A stretch of DNA of 64,000 nucleotides from Atopsyche davidsoni (Eukaryota; Arthropoda; Insecta; Trichoptera; Hydrobiosidae), in assembly GCA_022113835.1 (NCBI GenBank), contig JAILWY010000011.1, forward strand, positions 6,402,501-6,466,500, given 5' to 3'. A program made the translations under genes and the position numbers. This document shows positions 58,701-64,000 of this stretch, in pieces. The notes under the pieces were generated by a model, which saw only the letters and a list, made by a program, of their open reading frames with translations, was not told the origin of the DNA and did not search any database. Each line of letters begins with the position of its first letter. Within the stretch, counting starts at the first letter, position 1.

Positions 58701-60902
58701 AAAAGTGGCAATTTTACAGAATTTGGACTTAAAAACTCTAGTAAAGTAACCGTAATAATAAGCATAATTTCTTTAGAAAGTTATGAACACATGAATAGAT
58801 AATTTTAATAATAATGAGCATTTTATGCACATTTTAACTAAAAAATTAAATAAATTGCAACTAAAAAATTAAAATTCTTCTTCTATATTTCTATATCTTT
58901 CAGTATGATACGGACGGAGATGGTGTTATATCACTGTCAGAGCTTCGAGGATTGATAGAATCAAGGGAGTATGACAGGGACATACCAGACAATGTAGTCC
59001 GGCAGATCATGGCTATGTCGGACTTGAACAATTCCGGCTCTCTAAACTATGAGGAGTTTGTACGGATGGCACATAACCGACAATTACGAGCTTTATTCGG
59101 TCATCTTCTGCAGCGGTACATCAATTCCATCGTTCCTCCACGCGCACCAGATCCTGATGTTGATGTTGTCGGTGAGTTGTGATGTCATCGGTCAAAACTT
59201 TGAACTTAATAAAGTATATCTCGAATTTCATTCTTAAGCACACAGACAACCCAAGACCACCAAGTTGACAATATTGTATAAAATCAAATTTACAAAAATA
59301 TTTATATGTAATCTTTAGATGGGGCATACTCGGAAGCATACTCATGCTGGCCACCTCCACTGTGGATTTTATTAATATCTGTTGTGGAGTTACTTCTGTT
59401 TGTGGTGGATGCTTCTGTGGACCACACGGATGCCACAGGTCCTGCAGCTAAGGCGCTCATTTACAATCACCGCAAGAGGCACGAAGCCTGGCGCTTTGTC
59501 ACCTACATGCTAGTGCACGTTGAGTAAGTCAATTCAAGTCCTAAAAATCCCTAAAATCATCTGTCCGATCACTTTCAAGAGACAGTATTTTTTATACCAG
59601 AAAAATCAATTCAGCATCCGAAGCGAGAAACATCTTTAAAAATTGGTTGTTGACTAAAAATAAATTTAAACAAAACTTTCTGTATGTTGTTGGGTTGACC
59701 AAGTCTGCTTTTTACACACTTAAACGGTATAATGTAAGGATGCTTATTACACATATACTGTAGAAGGTCATTTAGTTGTGGATCTTAATAGATTGCAGTA
59801 AAACCAGAATTTAATTGCATGACATCATACCTATCTTTGGTATTCATATTATTGACACTGATTGAACTCTACAATGTATGCAGTAATTAATTCATTGGTT
59901 CTTTAATTCAACTTCACCCTATAATTTGGATTATTTGGACTCCTCATTAGATATTTCCAGCTGTTCGAGCTTTCAAAAAATAATTCAAGGCATTTGGGCT
60001 TGTATCAAAGTAGAAATACTACATGGATAGATATTTTTTTATAGACTCATCTCGTATTACACAAGACAATGGATCATAACTATGCAAAAATTGCAGATGG
60101 ACTCACCTGTTCATGAATTTGCTGGTGCAAATGTTTCTGGGCCTGATTCTGGAGTTGGTACACGGATGGCGAGTTGCTGTCATCTACGTGGCAGGTGTGA
60201 TAGCCGGCTCGTTGGGAACTTCCATCATTCAGCCCACAGTACACCTGGCTGGGGCCTCGGCTGGAGTGTTTGCTCTTATGACTGCACACATTGCTACAAT
60301 CATAATGGTGAGGTATTTTCCTCAACGTTGAAATACAAGGTTACAAGTTGAACAGTTCTGTTTTGCTACCTAAGAAAGAGCAGTTTAATTTTTTATATTT
60401 TGATTGTCTGTAAAATGATATTCGTTGGTTTCTAGAATTGGTCGGAGAAATTTTACCCTATCTGGCAGCTATTGACGTTTGTGATGCTGACCTGCGTGAC
60501 CGTAGGACAGACTATTCATGACACATACGTTCTGAGAAGGGATACCAGCACTAGTCTTGTGGCACACTCAGCAGGGGCGCTGGCAGGTAACACAGTCTAA
60601 TCTTAGTTCAGGAGCTATGTACGTAGTTATGTTCATGAAAAAATATAGTATATTTTGTAAAAAAGTAAACACGAAAAGCAATAATTTAGTCTCCGGAATT
60701 TGGCTTGTTGTTTATAAGGGAATTTAATAATTAATTTTCGTTTTCTGCAGGTCTGCTAGCAGGTCTGGGCGTTCTAAGAAACCTCAATGTCCGATCATGG
60801 GAAAAGAAGCTGTGGTGGATGGCAGTGGTGACTTACTGCATACTCATGTGCATTGCTGTGTTGCTCAACATCTTCTGGACCTCTCATTTCTCCATCAGCT
60901 AA
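55777..60902 (+). CDS. rho-4: EF-hand rhomboid intramembrane serine protease (rhomboid-4 / RHBDL3-like)
   Basis: Polytopic serine protease that cuts membrane-spanning substrates within the bilayer; in insects, family members release EGF-type ligands. The substrate of this type is not settled. Exons: 55777-55977, 58904-59171, 59319-59523, 60097-60307, 60436-60586 and 60751-60902. They join in frame to 395 residues. Two EF-hand loops with proper acidic positions lie at 69-80 (DTDGDGVISLSE) and 107-118 (DLNNSGSLNYEE), suggesting calcium control. Next come a first membrane segment, HVEWTHLFMN with Asn232, the nucleophile Ser279 in GASAG, and catalytic His339 in VAHSAGALAG. About seven membrane segments are visible. 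The EF hands point to the rhomboid-4/RHBDL3 branch rather than rhomboid-1. Intron 1 (2.9 kb) holds repeat C with a nested element. AATAAA is at 60,975. Confidence 0.94.
56009..57835 (+). repeat. Dispersed repeat C, copy 3, split by an insertion
   Basis: Left part from CTAGAAATGTATCCCGTCA to about 56,647, right part from 57,471 (TTAATGATGTGGTTCATC) to CACACAATGGCTATTATA. Copies 1 and 2 show these parts joined (GAGTTATTAATGATGTGATT). It lies in rhomboid intron 1. Confidence 0.8.
56648..57470 (+). mobile_element. TTAA-flanked element, family D, copy 2, internally rearranged
   Basis: Sits between TTAA at 56,644-56,647 and TTAA at 57,471-57,474 inside repeat C. That is the target duplication expected for piggyBac-type transposition. 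It starts GGGTCTAGGTCCCATAATCG. Inside, the block 56,835-56,945 (GTAGGAATTTGGAGATTCGT...TAAATATAAACCATGTGCG) returns inverted at about 57,250-57,370. A 65-bp stretch with AAATGACACGATTTCGCCAG occurs twice (57,127-57,190 and 57,396-57,462). It is not coding, so movement would have needed another element's transposase. Confidence 0.7.
57850..58900. other. Rest of rhomboid intron 1
   Basis: AT-rich, ending in the acceptor TATCTTTCAG before exon 2. Nothing else was recognised. Confidence 0.6.
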
Positions 60903-60974
60903 GGAGGTTTGCCACATCAAGATAAACCTCCCCCAGTGATTAATCAGAGATCTTCAACTCAAATATCAATAACA

Positions 60975-60980
60975 AATAAA
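60975..60980 (+). terminator. Polyadenylation signal of the rhomboid gene
   Basis: AATAAA 73 bp after the stop. Further hexamers downstream (for example near 61,515) could give longer 3' UTRs. Confidence 0.5.
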
Positions 60981-63350
60981 TGAGATTATAATACCTAGCA
61001 GTAATTTGATATATAGGTATAGATTTTTTTTTGTTTGCTTGATCAACATATCTTGTTAACTGCATATTTGCTCATTTGATTTTTACCTTTTAAATTAAAT
61101 TATAAGAGTAATGCTGATTTTTTATGCGTCCAAAATTTTCCAAGATTAATTTAAGCAGTTTTGCAATATAATAAATGTCGTATGCATAGAAGTTTTATCA
61201 AAAGTAATTCAGTATGATCTATTTCATAAGATATGTTAGTATTTATATATTTTACAAGGTCAGTACTATTGGAAGATATAGAAAACAATGTTTAGTAACA
61301 AGTCATATAAACTGAGGGTAGTACATAAAATATTTTTTAACCATGAGTTTAGACATGTATTGGATTTTTTCATGGAAGCTTTAAGTTACCATTGTTTTTT
61401 AGTGTCTTTCGTTAAAGCTATTAGATATTCTCTTTTAAATAGACTTTTAATATTGGCAATAAGCAATGACATGGATTAAATAAGAAATTTATGATCTGTT
61501 ACTTATCCAAGGGATAAATAAAATATCTCGACAGTATGTGACCATTTGAAATCGTAATCATAATGGTGCGTGTTTTATAGACATTAAGTTATAATATAAT
61601 CTAAGAATTTACCGCTGCTGGTTGGCCAAACCTAAACGAAACAGAGCAGGTCAGCAATCTTACTTATTATTTACTTAATATAGATGTAATAAAAATAATA
61701 TCAAAACTATCTCTACTAAAGCTTCTCAAAGCAAACACAGGAACCTTTGACTTCACAAGAATTTTCGCATATAAGGTGTATTACAGCCGTGCCCTTTATC
61801 TGACAGCTTTTTACCGTATTAAACTAATTTTAGATGGATATTAAACAGAGAATGTATTGTTAAATTATATGTTACAAAATAGACAGATAGTTACAATATT
61901 AATTTTACTTTAAAGAATAATTTGCAATATCTGATGAAAAGGATGTGCAAAATAATAAAGTCATTTTGTTTGTATTGCTATTCTATTATATGATACTTAT
62001 AGATCTTATATCATACCATGGTATTAAAATAAACATATATTTTTAATTAACGTACTTTCAGTTGTACTTAAAATGTTAATTTTTTTCTTTGCTGTTTCAA
62101 TTCAGTTTGAAAATATAACAAACTCTATTTTATTCACATGCATAGTGAGAAAGCAATTTTTGAATTATTTTTTTACTTAAATAGTGTTTACTTATTTTCA
62201 TTTTATATGAACTCAATGAAATTAATTACAATATACCATGACATGTTATTACTCAAAATAATTTGTTCTGGCATTTATTATTAGATTTTTTGTTTTAAGT
62301 GTTTCAGAAGTGCCTCGGTGAAAATGCTGGATTTAATTATTTAATAAAATATTTAATTTATTAAAGAAATCTTATATTTTTATCAGAATACATAAACTTA
62401 GTTTTTTAATTAACTTAGAGGTCATGTGATTTGACACCATACGACTTCTTTCTTTCTCGACTGTAAAATCTCTGCCCTAAGAAAAACCAGTAAAATATAA
62501 CTGCAATTACATGGAAAGTTTCAAAAGAGAGTCTTATTATACTATTACACAATTACTCGGGAAATATATTATAAAAAAAACAGTTAGTGAATTCTAAATT
62601 AACAAGTACTTTTTTTTCTAACCAAAACTCAGTGCGTTCTTTGAGAATTCTGTTTTTATTTTTGACTGCAACAATACTATATTCATTAGTCTGGATAAAT
62701 GCGATAACATTTTAATTTCTATACTTGTATGTTATAAAAATTTAATGTGCCTTGTGAGAGTGTGTGACATGTTGCAATATCTATTTTAATATTTTTTTTA
62801 TTAGTATTGAGATTATTTTTACTGTTTTTAGTATATGCTCTCAAACGTGTTAATGCTTTTGCATTGATTATTAATTAAGCTTTTTACACTTTTATATTAT
62901 GGTGCTAATTTTATAGCAATAAACAATGTTAGTTATTGTGAAAAATTGATATTTTATAAATTAGTGCCCATAGAATGTATTTTTATATGAAATTAAATAG
63001 TGATTACCAAGCTGTTGAACAAATTACACGAATTTCATAATATGTTAATAAATTATTTCCAATCTTACAATAAAATTAAGTATCGATGAAGCGTTTGATT
63101 TTTGCAATCTATATAAAATATTTAACAGCTTGATAATGTTAAATTTACTCAGTCTTTCAAAACTTGTGCTTAACTCTATGCTAATCAATAACTTCTATGG
63201 AATGTATTAAGTTTTATTATAAAGCATAATTTTGTTATATTACTTTACCATTATAAAAGGTAGAATATTGAAATATACTATTTTATTGAATTTTATCATA
63301 TATTTTGATGTTGTTGAGGGACAAGGCATTTGCATGGTGAAGATCCATTA
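60981..63350. other. Extended 3' UTR or intergenic AT-rich DNA
   Basis: No coding frame of note and no recognised repeat. Several AATAAA hexamers occur on the plus strand. The 63-codon frame at 61,288-61,479 looks accidental. Confidence 0.5.
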
Positions 63351-63431
63351 ATATAATGAAATAAGTAAACTTTTTATTTATATCTTCACAATGTGAAGAT
63401 ATAAATAAAAAGTTTACTTATTTCATTATAT
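63351..63431. repeat. 81-bp perfect palindrome (40-bp arms, 1-nt loop)
   Basis: ATATAATGAAATAAGTAAAC... at 63,351-63,390 is repeated exactly inverted at 63,392-63,431 around a single A at 63,391. Nothing in the flanks marks a transposon. Confidence 0.95.
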
Positions 63432-64000
63432 ATATTTTGATATTGAATATTTAATAGATTTATATAACAAATCCACACTTTTAATACAAATACTTATTCA
63501 TACTTTTAATACAAATACTTAAGGATGATTTTCATCCGTTAAATTAAACAAACTGAATTAAACTTATTTGTAAAATTGTGCATTGTTTATTTTATATACG
63601 TAATAACTATGAATAATGTCTATATATTTAGATATCATTAAAAAAGCTCAAATTGTATTTTATACTATCGATTTATCAGTTTAAAATAATGTCAATTAAT
63701 TATTTTTTTCATTATTATAATTAATCGATTGAAATAATGTGAAAATTAAATTAACTTAATTTTTACCAGCTATTCAAAGCTGATGAATTATTGATAAGTA
63801 AATGACAATAAATAAACGATGTGACTCTTAGATATTCTGTTATTTTTATATCGATTTTAATATTTTGGAAATATATACATTTTTATGAACATGGTCTTTT
63901 TATTTTTCTGTCGGTAAAATTTTACAGTTTTAGAGTGAAAAGCACATGAAGATGATTTCGCTTTATTTATTTTCATGAATTCGCAGGAGCTTTATAGTTT
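63432..64000. other. AT-rich DNA to the right edge
   Basis: Holds a short direct duplication (ATACTTATTCATACTTTTAA region, about 63,478-63,522). Otherwise nothing was recognised. Confidence 0.5.

Noticed and set aside
60080..60325. 81-codon minus frame
   Set aside because: Antisense shadow of the rhomboid exon with the catalytic serine.

Overview
The window is AT-rich animal nuclear DNA: spliced genes with GT-AG introns, compact GC-richer exons, and introns and intergenic DNA full of degraded mobile elements. The gene content points to an insect, most likely a moth or butterfly: an insect-only gustatory receptor of the Gr43a type, a rhomboid of the rhomboid-4 type, MED31, SLX1, mariner-like and TTAA-flanked element remnants, and tRNA-derived SINEs. 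The order Lepidoptera is inference; no database search was possible.

Layout. (1) 1-2,290: the 5' part of a minus-strand C2H2 zinc-finger gene that runs off the left edge. (2) 2,291-9,640: AT-rich intergenic DNA with a microsatellite and repeat copies A, B and C. (3) 9,641-17,212: a complete plus-strand gustatory receptor whose eight common exons splice in phase. It has two candidate last exons, each carrying its own version of the family's C-terminal TYhhhhhQF segment. (4) 18,158-18,358: a small minus-strand ORF, head to head with (5) 18,796-25,468, a complete five-exon SLX1 endonuclease gene. SLX1's 4.3 kb third intron holds a diverged tandem repeat, a broken mariner and a TTAA-flanked element. 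(6) 25,640-53,490: a long gene-poor stretch. It holds one clear small secreted-protein gene (31,434-31,778, minus), a possible distant 5' exon for it near 39.75-39.96 kb, unproven exon-like islands on the plus strand (34.5-36.1 kb and 48.4 kb), nested transposons, SINEs, large inverted repeats and several GC-richer islands of unknown function. (7) 53,494-54,993: complete MED31 on the minus strand, divergent from (8) 55,777-60,902, a complete six-exon EF-hand rhomboid protease. (9) 60,903-64,000: 3' UTR and AT-rich DNA with an 81-bp perfect palindrome.

The genes have unrelated jobs (transcription, taste, DNA repair, Mediator, intramembrane proteolysis) and form no operon or pathway. The shared layout is two divergent gene pairs (small ORF/SLX1 and MED31/rhomboid) with short common upstream regions.

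The observation most worth following is the duplicated terminal exon of the gustatory receptor. Next come the nested element insertions with recoverable target sites, the palindromes, and the unexplained islands and possible spliced exons between 27 and 48.6 kb. Exon boundaries were read by eye from reading-frame continuity and splice-site consensus. Repeat boundaries were read from copy-to-copy comparison and are approximate unless a target duplication is cited.
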